Assembly: GCF_004919685.1 (NCBI RefSeq)
Contig: NZ_SMYZ01000025.1
Location: 1 to 64,000 of the forward strand
Direction: 5' to 3'
DNA: 64,000 nucleotides
From: Mesorhizobium norvegicum
GTDB taxonomy: Bacteria; Pseudomonadota; Alphaproteobacteria; Rhizobiales; Rhizobiaceae
Both the position numbers and the translations under genes were made by a program. Below the pieces are notes generated by a model. The model did not search any database. It worked only from the letters and a program-made list of their open reading frames with translations, and was not told the DNA's origin. Position 1 is the stretch's first letter. Each line of letters starts with the position of its first letter. Positions 23,902 through 33,066 of this stretch are shown one piece after another.

Positions 23902-24810
23902 TCATACTGAGGAAGGCGGCATCTCGGTTTTCGTCGTTTCGGTGGTCAGCCATTCCAGGAAGGCCTGCGCCGGCTTGGACATCACACCGCCGGCTGGGCT
24001 GAGAATGTAGTAGGCATTGTTTTGCGGGCGCAGTGCCTCCTTGAGGGGTCTGACCAGCGCGCCGTTCGCCAGGTCCTCGGCGGTGGTGACGTTGTCGCCG
24101 AGCGTGATCCCCAGGCCGGCGCGCGCGGCTGCCAGATTGTGATTGAAGTCGGTGAAACAGAGCCGGCGTGCATTCTTCGCGCTGGTGTTGCCGATCAGCG
24201 AGAACCACTCGATCCAATGCGTGTTCTCCGGATCGTCCAGCAGAACATGGCGAAGCAGATCCGATGAACGACGGATCTTGTTTTCACCGCTGAGCAGAAC
24301 CGGGCTGCAGACGGGGAAGAGTTCCATCTGCTTGAGCAGCCGCACATTGAGATGCGGCCACCGCGGCCGACCGAACATGATGGCGACATCGACGCTCGGG
24401 TCGCGGAACGGATCGTCGTCCGTGGGCGGAATGACCGAGAGGGTGACGTCGGCGTAGCGGGCCACGAACCGCGACAGCTTCGGAATCAGCCAGTAAGTGG
24501 CGAAGGCGGGCATGCAAATCACCTTGACGCGTCCGACGATCTCGCCGCGACGCACGTTGCGGACCGCAAGCGAGAGATTATCGAACGCTTTCGACAACTG
24601 GTCGAGCAGCGCCTGACCTTCCGACGTCAGCGAGAGACCGCCGCGTACACCATCGATGAGCTCAATGCCGAGATGCTGCTCCAGCAGCTTCAGCTGCTTG
24701 CTGATCGCTCCGTGGGTGACGAAGAGCTCATCGGCCGCCCGGCTGACGCTTCGATTCCTGCCTGCGGCCTCAAAGGCGCGCAAAGCGTTCAACGGGGGCA
24801 GATCACTCAT
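23902..24810 (-). CDS. LysR family transcriptional regulator (GcvA-like)
   Basis: The 302-residue protein has the LysR helix-turn-helix at residues 4-63 (PLNALRAFEAAGRNRSVSRA, then AADELFVTHGAISKQLKLLE) and a periplasmic-binding-like effector domain. ATG 24810 was chosen because GGAG lies six bases upstream and the family alignment begins there. It is divergent from the amidinotransferase-PotABCD operon at 25004 with 193 bp between, the classical layout for a LysR activator of a neighbouring uptake or degradation operon. A guanidino or polyamine inducer is plausible but unproven. Confidence 0.93.
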   Translation of the reverse strand: MSDLPPLNALRAFEAAGRNRSVSRAADELFVTHGAISKQLKLLEQHLGIELIDGVRGGLSLTSEGQALLDQLSKAFDNLSLAVRNVRRGEIVGRVKVICMPAFATYWLIPKLSRFVARYADVTLSVIPPTDDDPFRDPSVDVAIMFGRPRWPHLNVRLLKQMELFPVCSPVLLSGENKIRRSSDLLRHVLLDDPENTHWIEWFSLIGNTSAKNARRLCFTDFNHNLAAARAGLGITLGDNVTTAEDLANGALVRPLKEALRPQNNAYYILSPAGGVMSKPAQAFLEWLTTETTKTEMPPSSV

Positions 24811-25003
24811 TGGGAGCTCCGGGCACGGCGACGAGAATGTGAGATTTATTCCATTTAGGTCGTAATTCTTTTCGTTTGCAGGAAAAAAAGTCAACATCTA
24901 CGATCCGACTACAGCTTCAGATCGATGCACGTGAACGCCTTGCCGGGCATGGGCCCGCGCTCGGCCGACGCGTGTCTGGAGCCAACGGAGAGGATGAGAA
25001 GCG

Positions 25004-26008
25004 TTGGAACAGAAAAACAAATCGCACTATTCGGACACGATCAAGCTGTTCGGATCCGAGCCCGAGCCGGCGTTCGAATCCGTCGACCGGCTGACGGCCT
25101 TGTGGTCGCGAAACTGGGGTTGCGACAACGACGTCGGCCAGATCAGGGCCGTGCTGATGCACCGGCCCGGCGACGAGTTTGGCGTGATCGACCGCAGCAA
25201 GCGCATCGATGCGACGGGTACTTTCGGCGATCTGGAAAAGGGCTGGTACTGGCAGAGCGACCGCATACCGGAGCTGTCGGAATTGCAGGCCCAGCATGAC
25301 GTTCTGGCGGATTTGCTGCGCGCCGAAGGCGCCGAGGTGATCTATCTCGAGGGCGTTGGGCAGGGGCGTTTCAAGTCGGTCTATACCCGCGATTCCGCCT
25401 TTGCCATCAAGGGCGGCGCCATCGTCACGCGTCTTGCGCCGCGCATGCGCCATGGCGAGGAACTGCCGGTCACGCGAACGCTTGCTCAGGCCGGCATGCC
25501 GATCCTGCGCACATTGCATGGCACGGCCATGGCCGAAGGCGGCAGCTTCGCCTGGCTGAACAGTGCAACCGCCGTCATCGGCCGCGGCATCCGCGTCAAC
25601 GATCAGGGCATCGCGCAGATCGCGGACGTGCTTCGCCATCAAGGCGTGGAGATGATCGTCGTCGACCTCTCAGGCTATGACATTCATATCGATGGCCACT
25701 TCCTGATGGTCGACACGCATCTGGCGCTGGTTTCGCCGCGCGGCCTTCCATTCGTCTTTCTGGAGCGCCTGAAGGCGCTCGGCATCAAAACCGTCGAGAT
25801 AACCGAGAGCGACAACAGCTGGGTGGTCAACGGGCTGGCGGTGCGACCTGGTCGGGTGATCATGCCGAGAGGATTGTCGGCTGGAACACGTCGCGCTCTG
25901 GAAAGCCACGGCGTCGAGATCATCGAAATCGACTACGACAAGGTGCAGCTCAACGGCGGCGGCATCCACTGCTCGACATGTCCGCTGATCCGCGACCGAG
26001 TCGATTGA
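25004..26008 (+). CDS. Dimethylargininase/arginine deiminase-like amidinotransferase-family protein
   Basis: This 334-residue enzyme has the five-bladed guanidine-modifying fold: RAVLMHRPGDEF at about 47-58, SVYTRDSAF, AEGGSFAWLN with the substrate-binding Glu, DIHIDGHFLMVD with the catalytic His, and the nucleophilic Cys in NGGGIHCSTCPL near the end. It should hydrolyse a guanidino carbon of a substrate such as a methylarginine, arginine or related compound. Start is TTG 25004, since TGA at 24995 is in frame just upstream and no ATG occurs before the conserved region; GGAGAGG precedes it. It overlaps the ATPase gene of a polyamine-type transporter by 31 bp. Confidence 0.84.
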   Translation: MEQKNKSHYSDTIKLFGSEPEPAFESVDRLTALWSRNWGCDNDVGQIRAVLMHRPGDEFGVIDRSKRIDATGTFGDLEKGWYWQSDRIPELSELQAQHDVLADLLRAEGAEVIYLEGVGQGRFKSVYTRDSAFAIKGGAIVTRLAPRMRHGEELPVTRTLAQAGMPILRTLHGTAMAEGGSFAWLNSATAVIGRGIRVNDQGIAQIADVLRHQGVEMIVVDLSGYDIHIDGHFLMVDTHLALVSPRGLPFVFLERLKALGIKTVEITESDNSWVVNGLAVRPGRVIMPRGLSAGTRRALESHGVEIIEIDYDKVQLNGGGIHCSTCPLIRDRVD

Positions 26009-27162
26009 GCGACGCCGTGACCAGTCACATCAAGATGGTCGGTGTCAGCAAGGCGTTCGGCGCGTTCAACGCCTTGAACCGCATCGATCTGGACATTCGG
26101 CGCGGCGAGTTCCTGACCTTCCTCGGTCCGTCCGGCTCGGGCAAGACGACGCTGCTGATGATCCTGGCGGGGTTCGAGAAGCCGAGCGGCGGCATGGTCA
26201 CAAAGGACGGAGCCGACATCACCGGCGTTTCGGCGGATCGCCGCAACTTCGGCATGGTGTTCCAGGGTTATGCGCTGTTTCCACACATGTCGGTGGCCGA
26301 CAACATCGGTTTTCCCTTGCGCGTCCGTGGCGTTGACAAGCGCGAGAGGCAAGCACGCGTTGCCGACATGGTCGACCTGGTCGGGCTCGCCGGTCATCAA
26401 TCGAAGCGGCCGCAGGACTTGTCTGGTGGCCAGCAGCAGCGCGTCGCGCTTGCGCGTGCCCTGGTCTTCGGGCCCGAATTGCTGTTGCTGGACGAGCCGC
26501 TGTCGGCGCTGGACAAGAACCTGCGCGAACAGCTGCAGTTCGAACTGAAGGAAATCCATCGCAAGACCGGCACAACCTTCGTCTTTGTCACCCATGACCA
26601 GAATGAGGCGCTGGCGCTGTCCGATCGCATCGCCATCTTCAACCATGGCGACATCGTTCAGATCGATACGCCAGAGCGGCTCTATTCGGCGCCCTGCGAC
26701 CGGTTCACCGCCGAGTTCCTGGGCTCGATCAACATCTTCAAATTGAAAAATCCGCGCCGTCAGAATGGCAGCATCATCGGCGAGTTCGGCGGCCAGGTGC
26801 TCAGCGCGCCGGCCCTTGAAGGTGCAATCAGCTCGCTGCTGTCAGTACGGCCGGAGTTTCTCGACGTGCGCGAGGCCGGCCCCGCTTCGGACGAGGACGG
26901 CGTTCGGGCCGTGCTGCGCGCGCAAGTCTACCAGGGCGGCAGCACGATCCTGAAACTGGCCACGGCTGATGGATCCGAGTTGATCGCCATGCGCGCTGCC
27001 GGACAGGCGCCGTGCGTCGAGATCGACAAGCCTGTCTGGGTAACCTGGCCGCGCCTGCGCGGGCGCCTCATCCCTGAGAATTCACTGAGCCGAGAAGTCA
27101 CTGAACCTCTAACAACAACAATGGGTGGAACATGGAAAATCACTTCAAACAGGACTGCCTGA
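25978..27162 (+). CDS. Polyamine-type ABC transporter ATP-binding protein (PotA-like)
   Basis: The 394-residue protein has Walker A GPSGSGKTT, Q-loop in FQGYALFPHMSV, signature LSGGQQQRVALARAL, Walker B LLLLDEPLSALD and switch His in VTHDQNEA. A C-terminal TOBE domain (about residues 290-370) is typical of PotA/UgpC-type importers. It energises the two permeases encoded at 28244 and 29100. It overlaps the upstream deiminase gene by 31 bp and the downstream binding-protein gene by 31 bp, so the operon is tightly coupled. Confidence 0.93.
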   Translation: MSADPRPSRLSDAVTSHIKMVGVSKAFGAFNALNRIDLDIRRGEFLTFLGPSGSGKTTLLMILAGFEKPSGGMVTKDGADITGVSADRRNFGMVFQGYALFPHMSVADNIGFPLRVRGVDKRERQARVADMVDLVGLAGHQSKRPQDLSGGQQQRVALARALVFGPELLLLDEPLSALDKNLREQLQFELKEIHRKTGTTFVFVTHDQNEALALSDRIAIFNHGDIVQIDTPERLYSAPCDRFTAEFLGSINIFKLKNPRRQNGSIIGEFGGQVLSAPALEGAISSLLSVRPEFLDVREAGPASDEDGVRAVLRAQVYQGGSTILKLATADGSELIAMRAAGQAPCVEIDKPVWVTWPRLRGRLIPENSLSREVTEPLTTTMGGTWKITSNRTA

Positions 27163-28241
27163 TTCTTCTCAAAGACAGACTGACGCAGGGTTCGATCGAT
27201 CGTCGAACATTCCTGACCGGACTGGTGGCCCTGGGGGCTCTTTCGGCCATCAATGGCGGGCCGGCAAAGGCTGCAGGCGGCGACCTCGTCGTGACCAATT
27301 GGGGAGGCGACGCGGTCCCCGCATTCAAGTCAGCATTCACGGACGGCTTCGGGGCAAGCTCGGGATTGAACGTCAAGATCGATGGCTCGGGATCGACCAA
27401 GGGCGCCATGAAGGCGCAGTTCGACAGCGGCACGGTGCGCTGGGATGTCTGCGATGCCGACCCGGGTTCGACCAAGTCGCTTGGGGACGCCGGCATGATC
27501 GAGAAGGTCGATTATGCCATCGTCGACAAGGGCAAGGTCGAAGAAGGCTTTGCTTACGAATACAGCATCGCCAATTACTTCTTCAGCTATGTGATCGCCT
27601 ATGACGCCAGCAAGTTCGCCGGCGATCCGCCGAAATCCTGGGCCGACTTCTGGGATGTGAAAAAGTATCCCGGCAAGCGAACGATGTACAAATGGATGGC
27701 CGGTAGTCTGGAAGCCGCGCTGATGGCGGATGGCGTGCCGATGGACAAGCTCTATCCGCTCGACATGGATCGCGCTTTCGCCAAGCTGGAGGAACTCAAG
27801 CCTCACATCGTCAGCTACTGGGACTCGGGTGCCGAGAGCCAGCAATTGCTGCGCGACGGTGAAGTCTCGATGGGCCTTGTTTGGCACACGCGTGCCAATC
27901 TGGTCGAAACCGACACCAATGGCGCTGTTTCATGGACCTATGCACAAGGCATCATGGCGCCATCCGGCTGGACGGTGATCAAGGGCAATCCGGCGGGCAA
28001 GGATGCAGCGATGAAGTTCATTGCTTACTGCCAGGATCCGGCGCGGCAGGTCGTCTTGCTCGAAACGCTCGGCAGCGGGCCGGCCAACCCCGCCGCGCAC
28101 GCATTGGTTCCCGCCAAGTCTAAGCGGCTCGATTGTAGCTCGCCGGAAAACCGCGCCCTTCAGGTCGCCATGGACATGGATTGGTATGCCGCCAATTCGA
28201 ACAAGGCGCTTGAGCGATACCTCGCCATGGTGGCGGGCTGA
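27132..28241 (+). CDS. Polyamine-type ABC transporter substrate-binding protein (PotD-like)
   Basis: The 369-residue protein is exported by the Tat route: DRRTFLTGLVALGALSA with a basic region and hydrophobic helix, ending in an alanine-rich cleavage region (KAAGGD) near residue 48. The mature part begins LVVTNWGGDAVPAFKSAF, the opening strand of PotD/PotF-type binding proteins that capture putrescine, spermidine or related amines. WDVCDADPGSTKSLGDAGMI and VSYWDSGAESQQLLRDGEV fit the ligand-cleft segments. Ligand prediction rests on family and on the adjacent deiminase. Confidence 0.9.
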   Translation: MENHFKQDCLILLKDRLTQGSIDRRTFLTGLVALGALSAINGGPAKAAGGDLVVTNWGGDAVPAFKSAFTDGFGASSGLNVKIDGSGSTKGAMKAQFDSGTVRWDVCDADPGSTKSLGDAGMIEKVDYAIVDKGKVEEGFAYEYSIANYFFSYVIAYDASKFAGDPPKSWADFWDVKKYPGKRTMYKWMAGSLEAALMADGVPMDKLYPLDMDRAFAKLEELKPHIVSYWDSGAESQQLLRDGEVSMGLVWHTRANLVETDTNGAVSWTYAQGIMAPSGWTVIKGNPAGKDAAMKFIAYCQDPARQVVLLETLGSGPANPAAHALVPAKSKRLDCSSPENRALQVAMDMDWYAANSNKALERYLAMVAG

Positions 28242-28243
28242 AA

Positions 28244-29089
28244 ATGGCGGGGGCGTCGCGTAACGGAAATGGCGGCCTTGGCACGCGGGCCTTGTTGTGG
28301 ACGCTCCCGGTGCTGTTGCTCACGCTCTATGTCGTGCCGTTTGCCGGCGTCATCAGTTGGAGCGTGACGCAGCCAGAGGTTGGGTTCGGCCAATACTGGA
28401 GGATCCTGTCCGGCGGCGACATGACGAACGTGTTCCTGCGCACCTTACGTATCGCCGTCGTCTCGACGGCGATCACGATCCTGGTCGGCTTCTGCCTGAG
28501 CTACTACTGGGTGATGGGCTCGCGGCTGCGGCAGACCATCCTGGAAGTCTGCATCTTCATTCCGTTCTGGATTTCGGTGCTGGTGCGCGCCTTTGGCTGG
28601 CTGATCATCCTGCGCGACAACGGCCTGGCCAATGGCTTTCTGATGGCCACGCGCCTGATCTCGGAGCCGCTTGGCACCGGACGCAACGAGTTCGCCGTGA
28701 TCGTCGGGATGGTGCATTTCATGGTGCCGTTCTCGGTGTTCCCGATGGCGACGGTGATGCGCAAGATCGACCGACGGATCCTGCTTGCGGCGCATGGGTT
28801 GGGCGCCGATCCGGCGACGGTGTTCCGAAAGATATTCCTGCCTCTGTCGATGCCCGGCGTTTTTGCCGCCTTTGTCATGGTGCTGGTGTTCTCTGTCGGT
28901 TTCTTCGTCACCCCCGCCATCCTCGGCGGCGGGCGCGTCGTCATGGTCGCCGAGGCCGTCTTCGTGCAGATGTTCCAGACAACCAATTGGGGTTTGGGCG
29001 CGGCGATGAGCGTTGTCCTGCTGGTTCTGATCGGAGCCATTGTCGGCCTGGCCTACAGGCTCCTCGGATTGAGAAGCTTTGTCGGCTGA
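28244..29089 (+). CDS. ABC transporter permease (PotB-like)
   Basis: The 281-residue inner-membrane protein has six predicted helices and the coupling EAA-type loop AAHGLGADPATVFRKIFLPLSMPG at about 185-208 that docks to the ATPase. The N-terminal helix (LLWTLPVLLLTLYVVPFAGV) and large first periplasmic loop are typical of PotB. It begins two bases after the binding-protein stop and pairs with the permease at 29100. Confidence 0.92.
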   Translation: MAGASRNGNGGLGTRALLWTLPVLLLTLYVVPFAGVISWSVTQPEVGFGQYWRILSGGDMTNVFLRTLRIAVVSTAITILVGFCLSYYWVMGSRLRQTILEVCIFIPFWISVLVRAFGWLIILRDNGLANGFLMATRLISEPLGTGRNEFAVIVGMVHFMVPFSVFPMATVMRKIDRRILLAAHGLGADPATVFRKIFLPLSMPGVFAAFVMVLVFSVGFFVTPAILGGGRVVMVAEAVFVQMFQTTNWGLGAAMSVVLLVLIGAIVGLAYRLLGLRSFVG

Positions 29090-29099
29090 AGGAGAAAGC

Positions 29100-29888
29100 A
29101 TGATGTTCGGACGTTCCAGGCTTGGCGGCGTTTTAGCCTATCTCGCCGCCGCCTTCCTGCTTTTACCGCTCGCCGCGGTGATCCCGGTTTCCTTCACCGC
29201 CAAGCGCTTCCTGTCGATGCCTAATGGCGAATGGTCGTTACGTCACTACCGCTCGCTTTTTGAAGACGGCGCATGGCTGTCGAGCATCGGCACCAGCGTT
29301 TCCATCGCGCTGATGTCGAGCGTGCTGGCAACGGCACTTGCAATCATGTTCGGCCTCGGCCTCTGGCTGGGTCGGCCGCGCGTGGGCGCGTTTCTGGTCG
29401 GGTTTGCATTGCTGCCGATGGTAGTGCCGCCGGTAACGTCGGCCATCATCCTCTATTTCCTGCTGGCCAGGCTCGGCTTGCTGGATACGATTCCAGGGCT
29501 TGTCATCGGCCATGCCATCATGACAATGCCATTTGCGGTCGTGGCCATGCTCAGCGCTTTCGCCAAGCTCGATCGAGGTCTGGACATGGCGGCGCGAAAC
29601 CTTGGCGCCTCGACGGGACAGAGCATATTTCTTGTCGTGTTGCCCAATTTGAAAACCGGCACCCTGTCAGCCTGGTTCCTGACGTTCATGCTGTCATGGG
29701 AAGAAACCACGGTGACCCTGTTTACCAGCGGCGTCGAAGTCATAACGCTGCCGAAGCGGATCTGGGACAATCTTCGCCTGAATGTCGATCCGGTCATCGC
29801 CGCTATCTCGGTCGTGATGGTGGTCCTCACAACCGTGGTGATCATCACGCGCGCGCTGGCAAGGCACCGTCTCTCGCCTTCAGGATAG
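29100..29888 (+). CDS. ABC transporter permease (PotC-like)
   Basis: The 262-residue permease is the second membrane half of the polyamine-type importer. The coupling loop reads AARNLGASTGQSIFLVVLPN (about 172-191). The ATG at 29100 is preceded by AAGGAGA at the proper distance; the open frame extends 21 bp upstream without support. The next gene is on the opposite strand, so the five-gene rightward operon 25004-29888 ends here. Confidence 0.92.
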   Translation: MMFGRSRLGGVLAYLAAAFLLLPLAAVIPVSFTAKRFLSMPNGEWSLRHYRSLFEDGAWLSSIGTSVSIALMSSVLATALAIMFGLGLWLGRPRVGAFLVGFALLPMVVPPVTSAIILYFLLARLGLLDTIPGLVIGHAIMTMPFAVVAMLSAFAKLDRGLDMAARNLGASTGQSIFLVVLPNLKTGTLSAWFLTFMLSWEETTVTLFTSGVEVITLPKRIWDNLRLNVDPVIAAISVVMVVLTTVVIITRALARHRLSPSG

Positions 29889-29914
29889 CAGTTTCTTCGC
29901 GAGCAGCACGAAAG

Positions 29915-30844
29915 TCATTTAGGTGGGGCGGAAAAATCGTCGAGGTAGACCAGGGGATCGTCCTGGCCGTCGGGCGGCATGCATGACAGCGCCCGAAGGA
30001 AGATCGAAAACAGCTCACCTTGCGAGGCGATCCGCATCTTGGCGTAGATGCGCTTTCTATGAACCTTGACGGTCTCCGGGCTGTTGCCGAGGATCCGGGC
30101 TGTCGATTTGCTGGAATGGCCTTTCAGGATCAGGCGCACGATCTCGCTCTCGCGATTGCTGAGCACCGACGTCCCGAACATTTCAAAAGCCTTTTCCAGA
30201 TGATTGTCGCGACGCGCCACGCCATTCTGCGATCCTGGCGCCAGGCGTGGCCAGTGCTGTCGGCACAGATTGGCAATGACGCTGGTCAGCGCTTCCAATG
30301 TTGCCCTCCCACGCGACGACAAATGGATACGCTCGTCGCGGCAGCCAAGCGAAATCATGACGCTGGCATCAGGCCCGAAACTGACAAGCACGACCAGCTC
30401 GTCACTCAAGCCGGTATCGGCATAGAACATCCGGTAATAGTCGGACGAGCGGAAATCGTCGGGCGCGCAATCGTTGAGACCGAGCACACGGTCGCCCGCC
30501 AACCGACTGCTCAAATCGTAGAAGGGATCGAGCAGATAGGCGAAGCCGAGATAGGGCACGACGGTTCGTCGGTTTTGTTCCTCGCACAGGTCGCTGTAGA
30601 TCGGCAGCGGCTTGTGGCCGGTGAAAAACGCGCACATGAAAGCGCTGTCGAAATGCGTCACATGCAGACACAGTCTGGCGAGTGCCGACGGGAATGCGTT
30701 GGACCCGACCACCGCAATCGCGCCGGCGATCAGGCCCAAAACGTCTTTATCGACACACGCAGTGCCGAAGAGACCGTCGATGGAGACGTCCGAGGGTCGT
30801 TCGACCTTGGATCTTTCTCCTTCCAGCGGCCGGTAGACGGTCAT
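29915..30844 (-). CDS. LuxR-type helix-turn-helix transcriptional regulator
   Basis: The 309-residue protein ends in a LuxR/FixJ-type DNA-binding domain: LSNRESEIVRLILKGHSSKS at about 231-250, then TARILGNSPETVKVHRKRIYAKM. The N-terminal 200 residues show no recognised acyl-homoserine-lactone or receiver domain; similar proteins are common beside polyamine and amino-acid transporter operons. The 3' end converges with the PotC-like gene. It is downstream of two agmatine deiminase genes on the same strand and separated from them by seven bases, so it may be cotranscribed. Confidence 0.88.
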   Translation of the reverse strand: MTVYRPLEGERSKVERPSDVSIDGLFGTACVDKDVLGLIAGAIAVVGSNAFPSALARLCLHVTHFDSAFMCAFFTGHKPLPIYSDLCEEQNRRTVVPYLGFAYLLDPFYDLSSRLAGDRVLGLNDCAPDDFRSSDYYRMFYADTGLSDELVVLVSFGPDASVMISLGCRDERIHLSSRGRATLEALTSVIANLCRQHWPRLAPGSQNGVARRDNHLEKAFEMFGTSVLSNRESEIVRLILKGHSSKSTARILGNSPETVKVHRKRIYAKMRIASQGELFSIFLRALSCMPPDGQDDPLVYLDDFSAPPK

Positions 30845-30851
30845 CGGTCCG

Positions 30852-31925
30852 TCACGCGGGCTGTTGCTGCGTGATGCAGTGAATGCCGCCGCCGGCAGGA
30901 CAAATATCGAGGATATCGACCTGGGTTATTCGGCGGCCCGGAAAGCCCTTTTCGAACACGCGCCGCGCGGCTTCATCCGTCGGTGTGTTGAAGCTTGGCA
31001 TGACGACGCCGCCATTGGCAATGTAGGCGTTGACGTAGGAAAGTGCTGTGTGATCGTTGGCGGCTTCGACCATATGGGCCTCGTCGATCAGCCCGACCTC
31101 GATTTCGTTGCCGTTGACATCGGTCTGGGCGCGTAGCGCCCGCAGATTTTCCTGGCAGACCTTGTGGCGTGGATTTGCCGGATCGGGATTGTTCTCGAAG
31201 ATGACTTTGCCCGGCGCGCAATAGGTCAGCATGCCGTCGACATGGCCGTCCGTGATCCACTCGTCGTCGTCGCCGGGCAACCAGATGATTTTGCGAGCAC
31301 CCAGGCAATGAAAGAGTTCTCTTTCGACATCCTGTCGCGACATGCCCGCGTTGCGATTGGCATTGAGAAGGCAGGTCTCGGTTGTGATCGCCGTGCCCAT
31401 GCCGTCGACAAGAATGCCGCCGCCCTCACCGCAGAGCGGTGAGACATAGACTGGCATTGACAGCCGGCGAACCAGAGCTTCGCCGACGCCTGCATCGTCG
31501 TCATAGTCGGCGAACTTGCCGCCCCAATTGTTGAAAATGAGCCTGGACGCGACGATCTGGTTGTCCGGGTTCTCTAGGAAAAGCGGGCCGGTGTCGCGAA
31601 ACCAGATATCGCCTTGCGCAAGCGCGACGACGTCGATTGTCCGGGGCAGAGCCTTGCGGGCATCCGATACCACTTCCGGGTGGGCAACGACCCTGACCGG
31701 CTCGAATTGGCTGATTGCAGTGGCGACGCGGACGAAGGCCTGCTGCGCCGCTCGCAGGGAGCTTCCCCACGCCTCGGGGTGATCGCTGTGCGGCCAGGCC
31801 ATCCAGCAGCAGGCGTGCGAGGCCGTCTCGATCGGCATGACGAAGCCGAGTTCACCCGGCGTCTTGCCCTTGGCGAACAGGGCGTCGAGGTCCGACAGGG
31901 TCCCGACGTTTGCTCTTGCGGTCAT
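30852..31925 (-). CDS. Agmatine deiminase family protein
   Basis: The 357-residue cytosolic enzyme contains the agmatine deiminase motifs DIWFRDTGP, GEGGGILVDGMG, WITDGHVDGMLTY and the nucleophile region AGGGIHCITQQQP. The ATG at 31925 overlaps the stop of the next paralogue upstream (31922), so both are coupled. There is no signal peptide, in contrast to the exported paralogue at 22443. It could act on agmatine, giving N-carbamoylputrescine for the amidase at 40028. Having a second close paralogue in the same operon suggests a different guanidino substrate or a heteromeric arrangement. Confidence 0.9.
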   Translation of the reverse strand: MTARANVGTLSDLDALFAKGKTPGELGFVMPIETASHACCWMAWPHSDHPEAWGSSLRAAQQAFVRVATAISQFEPVRVVAHPEVVSDARKALPRTIDVVALAQGDIWFRDTGPLFLENPDNQIVASRLIFNNWGGKFADYDDDAGVGEALVRRLSMPVYVSPLCGEGGGILVDGMGTAITTETCLLNANRNAGMSRQDVERELFHCLGARKIIWLPGDDDEWITDGHVDGMLTYCAPGKVIFENNPDPANPRHKVCQENLRALRAQTDVNGNEIEVGLIDEAHMVEAANDHTALSYVNAYIANGGVVMPSFNTPTDEAARRVFEKGFPGRRITQVDILDICPAGGGIHCITQQQPA

Positions 31926-32947
31926 ACGGCCGGTTCCTGCTGCGTGATGCAATGGATGCCGCCGCCGCCGACGGCGATATTTGCGATGGGAACCTGGCGC
32001 ACCGTGCGGTCAGGAAAAAGCGCCTCGAACGTTTCGCGCACCAGATCGTCGCTGCGGATGCCGTAGTGCGGCATGATCACGCCGCCATTCACCAGATACG
32101 AATTGACATAGGATCGGCAGAACCGGTCGCCGACCGCCTCAGCTTCGAGCGCCTCCGGAATGGTGACGAGCTTGATGCGTCGGCCCTTGGCATCCGTCTG
32201 GCCTTCGAGCGCGCGGATGTTGGCCAGATTGATGTCACGCCACGGGGATTCCATGTCGTTGGCACCCTCGATCAGCACAACACCGGGAGCGACGAAGGTG
32301 GCAATGCCGTCGACATGGCCGTCCGTCTCCGTCTCTTCGGGATTGCCCGGCAGCCAGATCACCTTGTCGCCGCCGAGCATTTCCTTGAGTTCACGTTCGA
32401 TCTCGTCTCGTGACCAGTCCGGATTGCGATTGATGTTCGGAAAGCAGCTTTCAGTGGTGAGGATCGTGCCTTCGCCGTCCACGGAGACGCCGCCGCCTTC
32501 CGCGATCAGGCGCGAGTCGAACGTCCTGGCGTTTGCTTGGCCCAGCACATAGCTGGCGAACGCGTTGTCCTTGTCGTGCGGGTGATACTTGCCACCCCAG
32601 GCATTGAACCTGAAATTCACGCCGGCACGCATGCCGAGATCGTTCACAACAAAGCAGGGACCGGCGTCGCGGGCCCAGGAATCATCAATTGGCGTGATCG
32701 CCAGCTGGACATCGTCGCCGAGCATCGAACGGGCCTCGTCGGCGTCTTCCGGGCGCACAGCCATGGTCACCGGCTCGAACTCACGGATGGCATGGGCGAC
32801 CCCGACATAATCGCGCTTGGTGGCGGCGATGTCGTCCCAATATCCAACTCTTGCCGGCCACATCATCCAGCTGCGCTCGTGATGCTCCCATTCCGCAGGC
32901 ATCCGGAATCCGGACTGTTTCGGTGTAACCATGTTGGCATTTCGCAT
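31922..32947 (-). CDS. aguA: Agmatine deiminase family protein
   Basis: The 341-residue protein is the most canonical of the three paralogues: GFRMPAEWEHHERSWMMWP at the N-terminus, DSWARDAGPCFVVND, AEGGGVSVDGEGTILTTESC, ETDGHVDGIATFVAPG and GGGGIHCITQQEP. It should convert agmatine to N-carbamoylputrescine and ammonia in the cytosol. It is the first gene of a leftward set (this gene, its paralogue, the LuxR regulator) and is divergent from a LysR gene at 33067, which is the likely regulator. The gene symbol is tentative because substrate range varies within the family. Confidence 0.9.
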   Translation of the reverse strand: MRNANMVTPKQSGFRMPAEWEHHERSWMMWPARVGYWDDIAATKRDYVGVAHAIREFEPVTMAVRPEDADEARSMLGDDVQLAITPIDDSWARDAGPCFVVNDLGMRAGVNFRFNAWGGKYHPHDKDNAFASYVLGQANARTFDSRLIAEGGGVSVDGEGTILTTESCFPNINRNPDWSRDEIERELKEMLGGDKVIWLPGNPEETETDGHVDGIATFVAPGVVLIEGANDMESPWRDINLANIRALEGQTDAKGRRIKLVTIPEALEAEAVGDRFCRSYVNSYLVNGGVIMPHYGIRSDDLVRETFEALFPDRTVRQVPIANIAVGGGGIHCITQQEPAV

Positions 32948-33066
32948 TATTGACCCCAGGATTAAAATTGCTCATCAATAGATGTCACCGCAGCGACCAT
33001 CTTGAGCCAAATATGATGTTAGAGACTGCAATATCCGGCCGCAAACGCGAATCTTTCAGGCATTTG

